Below, in pieces: positions 34,736 through 48,657 of a stretch of 64,000 bases of DNA; position 1 is the first letter of the stretch; each line of letters opens with the position of its first letter. Below the pieces are notes generated by a model, which had not been told where the DNA came from, did not search any database, and saw only the letters and a program-made list of their open reading frames with translations. Source of the DNA: Stomorhina lunata (lineage: Eukaryota > Arthropoda > Insecta > Diptera > Rhiniidae); NCBI GenBank assembly GCA_933228675.1, contig OW121744.1, forward strand, positions 118,844,946-118,908,945. Reading direction: 5' to 3'. A program made the translations under genes and the position numbers.

Positions 34736-34876
34736 AGTACATTTTTGAAATTTTAAATAGAAAATACGAATTCAATTCCTGTCCTTAAAAATATAATAAA
34801 ATTAATATGTTTGTCATTCAAAAAAGCCATTTTATTGTGGGAATATTAATAAAATAATTTTTATAGTATCTTTTAG

Positions 34877-35074
<198 letters not shown>

Positions 35075-35254
35075 CTTATAGATCTTAACGATTTCTGATA
35101 CCTTCCAGGACAGTAGTGATGGCGAACAAATTGTAGTTCATAAAGGTTTTATACATACACTCACTTTCATAAATTTGTGGCAAAGACATAATATTAAACA
35201 AACTTATTGATATTTACAATATTTAAAAATAATTTTTAAATTAGATATGTATAT

Positions 35255-35350
35255 TAGGGAAAACACCTCCACAGTCTCCAGGCTTAAACCAAATAGAAGA
35301 TTTGTGGGACCATCTTACCCGACAGTTAAAAAAGCGGTACATAACCTAAA
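35255..35350 (+). pseudogene. Tc1-type transposase C-terminal relic
   Basis: The plus strand reads PPQSPGLNQIEDLWDHLTRQ then LKKRY and a stop. This matches the Tc1 family block SPDLNPIE.LWD.L around the third catalytic residue; the Asp of SPDLNP is Gly here. It stops 40 bp before a hAT-type MITE. Confidence 0.7.
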
Positions 35351-35387
35351 ATTTCGCCGAAATACGTTTTTATAAGATGTTACATAC

Positions 35388-35863
35388 TAGGGATGTGCGA
35401 TTAATCGTTTATTCAAACACTTAGATTAATTACATTTTTTTTTGATTAATCAATTATTCGATGTAATTTTATTATTCGTATGCCTAATTATTTTATTAAT
35501 TTTGTTTTTGATTGTTTGAAACTCATGATTAATCAAAAATTTTAATAATTCAAAATTTGAACAATAAAATATTTTTATTTTATTTCTTTTTCCCGTTTCT
35601 CTGGGCTCATTTTGTGGATTCTTGTATGGCGATAAAAAGGGACGAAGTGGCCCCTTTATATACTAACACATTAAAAAGTGTCCACAATATATTTTTTTTG
35701 TCATTTTGGTCTATGTATATTTTTGAAATAAAACTATTAAAAAATCAAATTATTTGATTATTAATAGCTATGCTTGATCAGAACTTGTGAATATTCGATT
35801 AATTGATTAATTTTTATATCGATTAATAAAAAAATAATTTTTTCGATTAATCGCACACCCCTA
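35388..35863. mobile_element. hAT-type MITE with 8-bp target duplication
   Basis: Ends TAGGGATGTGCGATTAATCG (left) and the complement TAGGGGTGTGCGATTAATCG (right) differ at one of 20 positions. Flanks TTACATAC (35380-35387) and GTACATAC (35864-35871) match at 7 of 8. An 8-bp duplication and TAGGG.TG ends fit the hAT superfamily. The 476-bp interior is AT-rich with repeated GATTAATC words. Confidence 0.82.
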
Positions 35864-36429
35864 GTACATACCTACATGTAGTAGTTAATATTAAAATTTC
35901 TGCATCTATCGGTCACCACTTGACCATAGCTTGATATCAAGGCATAGAATAATGTGGCAATCAGTCTTTTTATTTTACCCACTTGAGTAACAAATTGTTT
36001 CCCAATCGGTCCAAGTAATTTTCTCGAAATGTGGTTCGGGTTTTTTCAGATTCAATTCAATTAAATTAGTTATTTAATGATTATTCTTTACGTTTTAAAA
36101 TTATTTATGATGTGCATATGGAATTAGGCCTAACAGCTGATGATGTTTTATAAAATGAAAACTCTTAATAATTGTCTAAAAAAAACGCCTAAACTACAAA
36201 ACAACAATAAAAGATCTTGGAACAAATGTTCGTCTACATTCTTCTTACTTTAATTTGTATTTTCCAAACCTGTGTAAAGAAGATTTATAACCATACGTTC
36301 ATTTATATGTAAGTATGTATATAAGTACACGTATGTGTGTGTTCACTAAAAACCAGATGTCCTGAACAAACGTATTTGTAGTTAAATAAACAACACATAC
36401 ATGTTCATATGTTTTTTTTTCATTTCAAT

Positions 36430-36807
36430 GGATTTCTTGGTGATATCCTTTAGACAGCAGTTGTAAAATGTTCGTCTGCAATCAACTTTTTGTTCCAGTT
36501 GTTTGAACATCTGGATGAGATTTTATAGGTACACGATATAACGCCTTGTGTTTATTTCTTTCCTGTAATAGTTTCAGGTCGCTGACATTTAAATATAATT
36601 TAAGAATTCACGTATTTCTGCGACAGCATCGTTAAAATTGCTTATTATAAAAAAGTTCATTAGTGTTTTAGAAATGTTATCTGCAGATGAATATTTAGCT
36701 AGTATAAGAAATGGCAGGTGCAAGTTTGAGTTGTTAAAGACAAATGTGTCCGAATCCTGTGTGCTGTAGAAACAGCTGATTAATCTTGAAATCAGCTGTT
36801 TTTGCAT
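36430..36807 (-). pseudogene. Possible decayed coding segment
   Basis: On the minus strand, a frame from ATG 36807 reads NFFIISNFNDAVAEIREFLN before a stop at 36589. In a neighbouring frame the next 110 bases read VSDLKLLQERNKHKALYRVP, then end in a stop. Together they look like one protein broken by a frameshift, but I do not recognise it and splice evidence is absent. Confidence 0.25.
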
Positions 36808-37049
36808 TTACATTTATATATATACTCTTTGCAAAGACTAGAACTACCACCATTACTAGGTGGTTTTCGTAGGTATCTTTGAATATTTTGCTCTTCATCC
36901 ACCATATTTAAAAAAAGTGTTCCTGTGTCTCATTGTCATCCACCATTCTTGTTGTGTGCAACCAGGCACTTGCTCCAATTCCAATAATACCATTGCTACC
37001 AGTCTAAGTTTCTTCATCTTTTAAAGCTGACAGTTGTTGGTTTTAGTTT

Positions 37050-37190
37050 CTGTTTTACTTGGTTTGTGCCAAACGCAGCGCCTACAAAAAGGGTGGCAAA
37101 TTAACACGCATGTATTTTAGGTGCAAGGACGTCTACTGTCCTTGAACCACTTGTTTATTTTCAACAAAGCATTCATCCCCCATCATCGTA
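37050..37190 (+). pseudogene. Possible FLYWCH-like zinc-finger fragment
   Basis: The plus frame reads KRSAYKKGGKLTRMYFRCKD then VYCP, a stop, and TTCLFSTKHSSP. The aromatic-x-CKD-x2-C pattern after a glycine turn recalls FLYWCH fingers of transposon or BTB proteins. The HxH half was not found and a stop interrupts it; weak. Confidence 0.2.
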
Positions 37191-38394
37191 ACCGGCATTT
37201 TTATAAATGTACCATTATCTTTAATTAATTTAATCCTTGAATATAAGAAATACCTTATCTATAAGTATTTTCTATTTTTATTTAGACAAAAAACATTTTT
37301 GATGTTCATACAATATTGCAATTGTTGTGTTGTTTTTTTAATGATTAATACACAAATGGTTATTGCAAATTCAAAACAACGTAGCAAACATTTTAGAATT
37401 CTACCTCACCAAAGCATTTTACCTCGCTTTGAGTATTTGAGTGAATATAAGTACATGTGTTGTTGTTAACGATGATATGCTTAAAATATGCTTCATTCTA
37501 AGTGATTGATAACTCGTAATGAAGTAGGACCATAGCCCAATTTTTCAGCGCGATACTTTTTATCGTAAACTAATGACTCGATTGTGTATTGCAATTTTTA
37601 GTTTCTTCGTCTACTGGCAACACAACCAGTAAAAGAAGTTGTATTGTTAGTTAAATTCTGACTATTTTTAAGGAAATAATGGACTGATTACGGGCAATTT
37701 CAATAAATATTACCTTCTAATGTAATCAAATCATATTAAAAACTTGATTACAAGTTTACAAGTAGACGCCCTAGATAACCAGTCGGATACAATTTTTTTT
37801 CTGAGTTTTTCGTAATTGCCGAGTATAATGTAGGAAAAATGTTATAGGTTCGATTTTTTTAAATCGAACTTTTGAAATCGATGTCTTCTTACACCAAGGT
37901 TAGTCCTATTGAATAGTATTTAAAAAAAGAACAATTTTTAGCAAGATCGGTAATAAAGTTTCTGAGTTAGACGGGGTTAAAAATGTTTAATTTTGACCTT
38001 CTTATCCATGTAACTTATTAGTAATTGGTGTCAGCTAAATTCATCCTAAACAAAATATATAGCCATTTCTTCAGTAGTTAAAAAAATCTTAAATTAAAAA
38101 AAAATTTTAATTTTTTTAAAATTAAATTTTGTTTGTATTTTTTTTTATAAAAGCCCTGTTTTTGTGCCAAAAAAGCTTACGTCTTTTCCTTTAAGGTAGT
38201 TTTGGTCGCTTAGTGGGATGCGAACCTTCGAACGTGTTATACTCACAATATGTTAATTACAGGAATAAAATGACTTTTTCTATAGAAATGTTGTCAACAT
38301 TTTTACCAGTTGATAAAAATGTTGTAATAGTCTAGGTTTTTTGTCAAGTGAAATGTATTTTTTTATTTCTATATTTTATTATTATTATTTATTA

Positions 38395-38762
38395 TTATTA
38401 TTTATTTATTAAAAAAAAATGGATGCCGCAAGCCCGTAGGCCCTAATTGGCTAGTCAACAATGAGATAATTTAGAACTTAAATTATAATTACTAAACATA
38501 ATATGTATAATGATTTCATTAAAGAATAATTCTTAATCTAAAATATATTTACTTGGATTTACACGCACCTATCATACTGAAAAGAAAGAATCTAGAAATG
38601 AAACAATGGCTGAATTGAAATAGCTCATAGGATGGCAGAAAATATAATATTTGGTGTTTTTATTTTCAATTTATGTACAAATATGTTACTTATTTGATGG
38701 GATTAATGGTAAATATTAGGTTATACATACAAATTATATACTATGTATGTATATATAATATA

Positions 38763-38807
<45 letters not shown>

Positions 38808-38832
38808 ATATATATATATATATATATATACC

Positions 38833-38865
<33 letters not shown>

Positions 38866-39060
38866 GTAAGCAAAAGTTAATATTTCTATAAATTGGATAA
38901 AAAAATATGTTTAAATTTTGATAAAGAGTGAGAAAACCTACGTTCATTATATGGTATAATCCTATTCCATACCCGTGAAACGATTACACGAAAAGACATT
39001 TCCATAACTGAATAAGAGTATGCTGGATAAATTAAAGAATGTGTTCTATTTTATTCATAT
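38395..39060 (-). mobile_element. LINE 3' fragment, minus orientation
   Basis: Reading the minus strand, the block SVMEMSFRVIVSRVWNRIIP (about 38960-39020) aligns with the LINE end block F.VR.SR.WN..P; the 3' end at 38400-38460 reads CTAGCCAATTAGGGCCTACG and then an A/AATA-rich tail. It is interrupted by a (TA)n run at 38744-38866. Confidence 0.55.
38744..38866. repeat. (TA)n microsatellite
   Basis: TA repeats with two TACC/TACA interruptions; the alternating Tyr/Ile frame across it is not a gene. Confidence 0.95.
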
Positions 39061-40704
39061 TTTTCTTGCACAAGAGGCTCAATATATATATTTTTTTTCA
39101 AATAATTAATTTTGAAATAATTAACATGTAAAATACGAAAGGAAATTTTAAATTTTAAAATGGAAAGCATACGCAAATCTGCAATTTTACTTGCAACAGC
39201 AAAGAAGTTTTAAAAAATCTCCTTAGTGTCTTTTCATTATATTAAGTGGAGCAAACAAGTATAAAATAAAAAGTATAAAGCATAAAATCTTTACATCTTT
39301 GTATGTAGCAGAATTTAATAGTGATAGCAAATTAATTATTTGCCTGGGCCTGGTAAAGACCATGTAGATTACAATATTTGCAAACGCCAGGTCGAAAAAA
39401 TTACCCATTTTAATGTCATGACTTGTCTTTTACTTTGACATAAATAATATCGGGTACATTTTGATTGCATATATTGCAAATACATATATGTGTTGAAACA
39501 TATCCGCATGAAAAGCTTAAGTGCAAAAAAATTAAACTTCACAGGAAAAAGAAAAAATCAAAATCATGTTACTTAAGATTTTTGGCGGTATATAAATACA
39601 TATAGGTATATCTACATAAATATTAAAATGTGTAGATTTAGTCTAAATTGTAGATAAACATTTTGAAGAAAGATAATTAGTGAATACGTGAAAACAAAAA
39701 TGTTTCAAAGGAAACTGAGTTGTTTTTTAGAGTCTCTGAGTGTGAATTTATGTATACACAACTAAAGTCGAAGGATGTTTCATCGTAGATACGAAGTATT
39801 TATTTTAGAGCGTGCGCAATATTTGATACATGAGTACCTTTGTTCATATCTAAATATATCCGCATGAATACACACATACATAAATACATGTACATATATT
39901 ATCCTTTGTAAAATAGTAACAATATAAAAACAAGTAATCGAAAAATGAAATAATGTAAAAGGGGACGCATATTTTGTTGTTTGTTTTATATTTCTCCCTT
40001 CTGTTTTATTTTTGTATGAACAAAGTAATTCACAATTAATGTTGTTGGGTACAACAAAACAGAAAAGGATGATACACATAAGTACGTATGTAAATGTGTA
40101 TATACATATGTATAATATTTTATATGAGAGAATAATAGCCAAAATTATAAAATTCTAGTAAATAATATTAAAAGTTAAGAAAAATATTTGTTCATGCAAA
40201 TGACAAAAACGTATGTTTGTATGTAAGAATTTAAACGAAATTTAATTATTTTTAACAATTAAGAGACTCATATGCCATTGTAAAGCTCATAGCTATGTAC
40301 CAACAATTTTGTTACTCCCCTAATGTATTATACTTTGGTCTAGAGTGTTATTGTCTGTTATTTATTATTACAACATTTGTTGTTTTTATAAAGTTGCAGG
40401 AACGCAGTCTAAATTATTATTATTTATTCTTTCGTATCCTTCTTTTTTATAGTATAGAAATCGAATCTTTTTTCACATTCTCTCATTATATTTTGAAAGC
40501 TTTATGTACTCGTATGTGTATGAATTTATATATGTATGTGTGCTTTTAACATTTTTAATAATTTATATTTAGAGTTTGTAACAGTCAATGACCACTTCCT
40601 ATTTTGATATAAACTCTTATACATTATATTCATACGGACATGTACATACATTTTATTCTCTAGATCATATGAATCATACATATCGTCCCTTTAAATGCAA
40701 AAGG

Positions 40705-40960
40705 CTCTGACAGAAATTGAAACGCTTTTGTAGTTGAATTCCGATTGAAATGGTTTTTGGTTCTATAGATTCCGAAAAATTTTTAAAGAACAAAATCATT
40801 ACATAACACAATTTTTTCAATTGAAATCCGTAAATCTGTATTTGTTTTAAAAAATAATACTGATTTATTGAAGAAATTGTTTAATTATCGAATAAAAAAA
40901 AAAGAACATACAAATTCAATTCCACTTTAAAAATAGAAAGTGGTTTCAGTTCGAGCTGCT
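40705..40960. mobile_element. Inverted-repeat element family A, copy 2 (truncated)
   Basis: Matches 5870-6110 through TTGAATTCCGATTGAAATGG, GGTTCTATAGATTCCGAAAA and AAAATAGAAAGTGGTTTCAG. Outer ends are degraded. Confidence 0.65.
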
Positions 40961-41106
40961 AACAGACGATATGTTATTTACATCTGACTTTTTAACTTTA
41001 ACAGTCATATGCAATTGTGCATGTTTGTCAAAATAGTTGTTTTACAGAAGGTTTATAATGCTTGGTTATTTGCTTCAGACGTATCGTCCTTTTTCGTAAT
41101 AACATG

Positions 41107-41282
41107 TATATTAGGGTGGAGCGAAAAACATCTTTTTTGAAATTCGATATTCCTGTACTAAAAATCGGCGCTCTACATACTAAGGTGTTAAAAAAAAATT
41201 TTGTCTTCCAAGGTAAATGTCCTGAGGTGGCGCACAGCACATTTATTTTCAGGGCCCAACGTCCTAACCTATATTTTGTATA
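41107..41282 (+). repeat. Dispersed repeat with TATTAGGGTGGAGCG head
   Basis: Head TATTAGGGTGGAGCGAAAAA resembles the left end of the 57095 element (CATTAGGGTGGG). The interior differs; no inverted right end seen. Non-coding. Confidence 0.4.
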
Positions 41283-44200
41283 GTTCTTATGGGAGAAATT
41301 TTATAAAAATACAAATATATAAACATGCTCAACTTGGGAAATTAACCTCCATAAAAGGTTTATTGTTTGCTTAAAAATTAAGAAAACACCTTTGATTTGT
41401 AGTAAACTGTTTTTCCTATTTTCTGTCTTAAACTTTTGTTAAATACATGAAAGACTAGACATGTGTATTTCTTTGTGAAAATTGTTTTACTCGTACATAT
41501 GGATATTTCATATAAATATGTACATACATAGACACATACAAATACATATACATACATTAAATTTTACTAAAATCTAAAAGGATAATGACCATAAATGCAT
41601 ACATCCTGTTGTAGGATTTGAAAAAAATATACATTATGTTGTCTGAGTAATACATAATATAGAGTGTATGTGTGTATGGAAGTATGTGTGTGGCTGTTTA
41701 TTCATTTTCCTTTTATTTGATTTTCGTTAAACACACTCTTTTAGTGTGGACTCAATAACAGTGACGCCAGGATTTTAAATTTTAGTTTACTCTCAGATCT
41801 CAAGCACGTAGCTTCTCTACACGTAACGCTAGAATTATAAATTTAAACATCAAACGTGTCTTGGTGATGTTTTAGGAAGTGCGCATTATTCAATACTCTC
41901 TTAGTCATTCAATACATAAAGTATACATACACATATAAAAAAAGAATAAAAATTTTTCAAATGTTGCAGGACAACATATTAATGAAAAAAAAAAACTAAA
42001 AAATATACCAAAGAAACAAGTACTAAAAAAGTATTAATTTAATTTATAATTATTAAATATAATAAAATCCAAAGCCAATACTAATTCACTACAAGTTGTG
42101 CAATAAGTAAAGATTAGTATACATTTTTTTTATTCAAAGTCAAGGATTTGAAAATGGATGTCGATTTTTAAACACTGCCAAATACTGGATAATGGCGTTT
42201 TTAGTGAATTTATGTTTTATTTTGTTAACATAACTATAAATTTACAACAAAAAGAAAAAAAAAAACTATTGTCGTGCAGTAGATAAAATTAAAAATTGGA
42301 TAAATTTGCATATTCGATGCTAACAAATAATTATGTGGATATAACTTTTGCAAACATCAACTTGTGAGTGATTTTTTTAGTTTTCCTATATACATACAAA
42401 ATTTTAGTACTAACATCTTCTTCTAAATTTTAATATCCTAATTTTTTTCACCAATTTATTGCCTAATTTCGGTGCTGATACCATTTTTTATATTAAAATT
42501 GTAAAATTCATACTTGTAACGAACAAATTTATTTGTAACGAACAAAAAATGTATATAAACTAAATTTAATTATTGCTTAATTTACGGTTTAAGAAATAAT
42601 ATGTTCAATAATAAATATAAGAGTAAATTTCAAATTTTAAAAATGGTGGCAGCACAGGCTGTTACATACATACATACATACAATACTTATTAATTATCTG
42701 ATATTATACGTATTTGAGTACTTTTTATTTATTCATCGTTTTTATTATTCTTTGTTGTATCCTTCATTCTATATCCTGTTTTTTCATTATTCTTTATTTT
42801 ATATTCTTAGTTTATGCGAATAATTTCTTGTATCTCCTTTTCTTATATCCTCACATATACACACACACACATACATGCAAGAATAAACAAACGCTCTCTC
42901 TAACATTATTATATCAGAATGAGTCCTTTTTTGTTTTGTGTTCTGTTTTATGAACAAACGGGTGGTTGGGTACAGTTTTCTGCGTAGCAAATAATATTTT
43001 TGTTTGTACATCAGAACAATAAATAAAGAAACACATACATACATACGTTGATACATACAACATACATACATACATAAATGTATGTACATTTATAAGAATG
43101 TGTGTATCTGTTATGTTTTAACGGTTAAATTAAATTTCCTCCATTTTATGTTGATTGACGATGAATATTAAGAAATTTGCAATATAAATATACATAGAAT
43201 ACCATTCGATGCTACACATAATTCGTAGATGATAGGAACATAAACTTAAAAACCTAAAGTACTTAGTATGTGCATACATGCACACATACTTAATTACGAA
43301 TATTGATATAACTTTAAGTTTAAAATCTAACTTGAAACTGTAACAGACAGCTGTTTCTCAAAAGATATGTGTATATATATATACATTCATACATATGTAT
43401 GTATTTATTGTAAGAAAATGTAAAAAAAAACTTACATACAAATATGTAGTATGTACATACAAACATACATATGTATACAAAAAGTATGTATGTATATTAA
43501 GTCATATTTGTACAACGGTAGTAATATTTCAGAATGCAGCTGCATAATAAAGTTGCAAACTTTGTAAATGCTTTGGAAGTACGGTTTATTTAGTTTTCAA
43601 AATGTTTGTTATGAAATGAATTAAAAATCAGTGAACGTATATGTACTTTTTTATGTATTTGAATGTACATATATACATACTTATATAGTACTTAAAAGTT
43701 CCAAAAAGTGGTATGTTGGCCATGGTCTTATTTTATTCCCTAGTATCTAAATACTCAATATTTGAAATGATCGAAACTCTGTCGAAAATCGCTCGGAAAC
43801 TAAAAAATTATATATATAAACAATTTGAAATTTAATTTCGTAAATGAAAGTCTTAGACAAAATTATTATCCAATCGAAATTAAAAAAAAATATTTTTTTA
43901 AATAATATTTTCGTAAAATCACAATTTGTGGTATGTACTAGATTTCGGTCACCGGTTCCAATTGACCAATATTTGTAATTTTAATTAAGATTGTTAATGA
44001 TACGAAATAAGTAAATAAGACCCATCCGAGACAAACTTGTGGGAATGATTTAATTTTTACGTACTGGTTGGTATTTTTGATTGTAATATCATTTTATCTC
44101 TCAGCTACTTGCATTTGTATGTCTAAAATATGGCAAATTAGTTATTTAGAACTTGGAATGAAAAATTGCAGAAATTAAATGCCTAAATGGTAGAATCATT

Positions 44201-44299
44201 GTGAAAAATTAGAAAAATTTCCTATTTGTTTTTTTATTGCAGATTAAAAATAAATATTAAGTATATCTCACTTCCGTTTTGTAAAAATAAATAAATAAA

Positions 44300-46800
44300 A
44301 TGTCTGCCGATATACCGCGTATTATGGTATTTCGTCCAACATGGGATGAATTCAAAGATTTTCCTAAATATGTAGCTTACATGGAATCTCAGGGTGCCCA
44401 AAAAGCTGGCTTGGCTAAAGTGGTGCCACCACCAGAATGGGTTCCTCGGAAATCTGGTTATAATGACTTAGACGCTCTAAAGATTACAATACCAGCACCT
44501 ATTTGTCAAGTTGTGACAGGCAAACAGGGATTATATCAACAAATTAATATTCAAAAAAAACCATTAACTGTGAAACAATTCTCAGAATTGGCAAGTACAG
44601 AACGTTATCAGACGCCTAAGCATTTCGATTATGAAGACTTAGAAAGAAAATATTGGAAAAATATTACCTATGTTGCTCCAATATACGGAGCCGATGTTAG
44701 TGGTAGTATTACAGATCCAGATCAAAACGTAAGTGAAAACATTATCGGGTGTTCATAAAATCAGAGGTTTGCTTCGGTATTTGCACATCGTCAGAATAAT
44801 ATAAATGAAGTTTGAATTTTCAACTTTCTACAATCATATTTAATTATAAAAGTCTTTAAATTTCAAGAAGCTATATTTTGAACATCGCAAAATATCCTAC
44901 TTTACACATACATATATTGTATGTACATACATATGTATGTGTGTATTTACATTCATTTGTCTGGAAAAAAATATCATCAGATTTTATTTTTTAAATTTAT
45001 TAAAGTGAACTTTTGATTTTATGACCTTTTGTCCGTTATTTACTACATACGTACCAACATTCATACATACTTGATATTTATTATGTATGTATGTAAAATG
45101 TGTGCTAAGAATGTAACTCATAGATATTGTTTGATATAGAGTTGGAATATAAACCGTTTGGGAACCATACTCGATTATGTAAATGAAGATTACGGCATTC
45201 AAATTGACGGTGTAAATACAGCGTACCTTTATTTTGGTATGTGGAAGACAACATTTGCTTGGCACACAGAAGATATGGACTTGTATTCAATAAATTATTT
45301 GCACTTTGGTGCACCAAAGACATGGTATGCAGTGCCCCCTGAATATGGTCGCAAATTAGAAAAAGTTGCAAATCAGTATTTTCCTGCCAGTTATAAAAAC
45401 TGTAATGCATACTTAAGACATAAGATGACTTTAATAAGCCCACAAATATTAAAACAACATGACGTCCCTGTTAATAAGGTGAGTCACGTGATATTAGAGA
45501 GGCAGAAATTGGAAATTTTCAATAGCGGGATTTTTTGTTTCGTGATTTTAGATTACCCAAGAGTCGGGAGAGATAATGATAACATTTCCCTTTGGGTATC
45601 ATGCTGGTTTTAACCATGGTTTTAATTGTGCCGAATCAACTAATTTTGCTATGGAACGTTGGATAGAATATGGCAAACGTGCCACACAATGTACCTGCAG
45701 GTACTTGTTTCGATTTTCTTTTTGTTTTCAAAATTTTCTTGAGTTAGTTTAATTGTTTATGAAACATGTTTTGTAGCAACGATATGGTAAAAATTTCTAT
45801 GGATACTTTTGTAAAACGCTTTCAACCAGAACGATACCAAGCCTGGCTTGACGGCACAGATTATGGTTTACATCCGGAGGATCCTCCAAATGCAATAGTT
45901 CCAGCTCCTCTACCTACACATTTAGACGTCATGTGCAATAAAAAGTATTTAGATTGATATTACAAATTTATGTTTTATTTGCTTGTTAACTATCTGTTTG
46001 TTTTTCTCGGCTATATTTATACCCTGCGTACCCCTATAGCAATAGGGGTGCTGATGTTGATTTACCTTTACATGTCCTTAAAAGAATGAAAAAACAATGT
46101 AATCCAACTAAAACAAAATCGTTTAAAGAACGAAACCCAGATTTGGATTTAGATGAAATACAGCAAAATCCAAATATACCTGATGACATAAAGGCGGTTC
46201 TTAAAGAAAGTGTCCTCACTTTAGATGCCGAGGAAGAAGAGCCTGCAATTGTAGGTGATGAAAATGAAGCAGATAAATGTCTAAAAGGTCCAGCAGATCT
46301 CAAGACAAAGAAAGAACTTTTAGCTTATATAGATGATGGCACAGGTATAGGAATCGTTGTAGTATTCTTTAGAACAGAAAGTTATTTTTTTACTTTACTT
46401 AGATGAGGACGATGAAGACGATCGTAATTTTAAGAAACGTAGAAATAAGCGTAAAACAGATGCAGAATATGACGATGATTGGTTAGCAAGCAAACGCCGC
46501 ACTAACTCACGAAACAGCAGCCGAGGACGCAGTTCGCGAGGCAAGGATAAATCGAAAGATGATCGTTCCATTTCACCGGCTTCGTCAACATCATCAACGG
46601 CAACATCAAAGTGTGGTCGTGGCAATAGATCAAATACGAAAGCTAATATAACGAAATCACCTCGCAAAACTCCAGTCAAGAAAAAGAAAGACGATGATAG
46701 AAAATTCTTATCTTCTGACAGTCCAACTTTATATAGATCGCCAACGCCAACTTCTCAGACAACAATAACTGGTAATACCGGAGGAGGTGAGAGCTTTTAA
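44300..46800 (+). CDS. Kdm4A: JmjC histone lysine demethylase, KDM4 family
   Basis: Exons 44300-44728, 45140-45478, 45552-45700, 45777-45944, 46040-46344 and 46403-46800 (595 residues if the TAA at 46798-46800 is used). All junctions are GT-AG and in phase. JmjN is at about 8-47 ([11 protein letters not shown]). In the JmjC domain the Fe(II) ligands are His185 and Glu187 (WHTED) and His273 ([10 protein letters not shown]), exactly three residues behind human KDM4A numbering. Zinc residues include the NCNAYLRH Cys/His and CTC. KDM4 enzymes remove H3K9/H3K36 methyl groups with 2-oxoglutarate in the nucleus. As in the fly paralogs, PHD and Tudor domains are absent; the tail is acidic then Ser/Lys-rich. 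The peptide is closer to fly Kdm4A than Kdm4B ([16 protein letters not shown]). The last exon also holds a GGAG|GTGAGA donor at 46786/46787. Confidence 0.93.
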
Positions 46801-47270
46801 GCTTTCATTATGTGATTGGACTTTATGTGTTTTTATTTTGAATCTGAATCGCTTTTATCTCACATCATCACAAAAAAAAAAAAAACTACAACCTCTACCC
46901 ACCACCCATCATTATACACCACTAAATCTCAATTCCTTATGTAATTAACCTACCTTTACGCCATATCATTGCTCATTTCACAAGAACACCTAATCGTTTA
47001 TTTACCATGTATGTCTTTTATAATTAAATTAAACCATAACAACTTTTCCTTACTCATTATTATCTAATTAATTTAATACATAACTTATTTACATTATTAC
47101 ATAGATGATACCTATACTAACAATTTTCATTTACTTATTCATAAAACTATGATAGATGTAAATGTATTAATGTACATGTATGTATGTATCTACGAAATTG
47201 CAAAAATTTAAAGTTACTACCGAAAAGGGTCCAATTTTTAATAATTACATACGTAAATATTGATAACTCT

Positions 47271-47787
47271 TAGAGCCACTTTTTGAGTTTGAGATCAAAA
47301 TTAAATTTATTCTCTAATTAACTAATCTAAAAGAGCATATTATTTGCATTTGATTTTTTTGGGTTGTGGTTTAAACTTCATGGTGTTGCCATATCGATCA
47401 ACAAGAAATGGTAACCTTTTTTTGCAAATGTCAAATGTGTTGCCAAAATGACATAACTTTTTTTTGTAGAAGAAGAAGACATTGCGCGAATTTCATAGTT
47501 ATTATACAAATAAAAATGATATGGCCGTATTCTAATTGTTCTTAACTTTCTTATAATTGTTTTATTTAAATTTTCATAAATTTCGGAGTCGCTTAAATCT
47601 TCATCTGCACTTGCAAAAAAATACATATAAATTTTTGTTTGTTTACGTATTTTTAACAGCTGTTTATTATGCATGTGTGTTTTTACAGTTCTCACTGAAG
47701 ATTAAACCACCAACATTGACCGCTTAAACTAGAGAACAAAATAACATTAATTTAATCTCCGATCTCGAACTCAAAAAGTGGCTCTTA
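47271..47787. mobile_element. Inverted-repeat transposon with AGAGCCACTTTTTGAG ends
   Basis: Left AGAGCCACTTTTTGAGTTTG and right complement AGAGCCACTTTTTGAGTTCG begin inverted repeats of about 27 bp, with weaker matching for another 20 bp. A minus-strand frame (47378-47674 from an internal ATG) encodes an acidic patch DEDLSDSEIYENLNKTIIRK and then a basic segment; no transposase motif. 517 bp. Confidence 0.75.
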
Positions 47788-48657
47788 ATGTTTTGTTGTA
47801 GACATAATTTGTCGATTTGCACAAATTTCTATTTGTATTAGGTAAAAAAGCTTTTAATAGATTATTTTTTATTATTTTTTTTTGTTTAATTACATATTTA
47901 ATTAATCTATAACTCATACATACATACGTGTAAATACTACATATACAACAATTCACATACGTATTATAATAACGTATTATAATAATAAACCCAAAAGCGT
48001 TGTGCTAATAAATTGTTGTAAAATATATTTTCCATTAATATTTCATTTAGTTTTTATTAAATGAAATTATTAAAACACAAATTTATTAGCACAAATGTCT
48101 GCTGTTAACTGTACCACTTCAAGTTTAAATTGATTAAATAAAATTGAAATTCTACATATTTATGTAATTGATAGTTAGACTCAACATTACCTTGGCTAGC
48201 CGGCTAAGGGATTGAAAATGCTAAATTCGGTTACATTACTTATCTTTAACATTTTAATATATCTACGAAATACAAATTAAATCTTGATATTTTAAGTACT
48301 AAGATACTAGTGTATTTGCAACGGATTTTGAACTGGGCTAATAATATATTGTCTAAACAATTTTTATATCGAAAATTATACAATAATTTATCTTCTAAAT
48401 AATTTTTATATTAAAAATTATACAGAATCAAAAACGCTTCTTCATCTTTTTTGAGATTTAAAGATTAAAATATGCAATTATATGTTATTAAAATATTGCA
48501 GCTGTATTTAAAAACATTTTTGTTTTTATCTTAAATATGATAGTAAATACATGTGAAAACAAAATATATTACAATTCTTCTATCCATTCGCAAATTATTG
48601 GTCGTCATTCTAAAGAAGTTATCATTAGGCTTTTATGCAAATGGATTAATGTACAAT

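Larger units (their letters stand above)
39061..44299. other. Long gene-free stretch upstream of Kdm4A
   Basis: AT-rich with dozens of TACA/ACAT tetranucleotide runs (for example near 42665, 43030, 43380-43490). No frame has domain-like content or splice support. The last ~100 bp, with a TTGCAG acceptor at 44236-44241 and the leader before 44300, likely belong to Kdm4A. Two repeats within are listed separately. Confidence 0.5.

Noticed and set aside
40295..40549. Small membrane-protein-like frame
   Set aside because: Phe/Leu/Ile/Tyr content is expected from T-rich DNA; no conserved feature.
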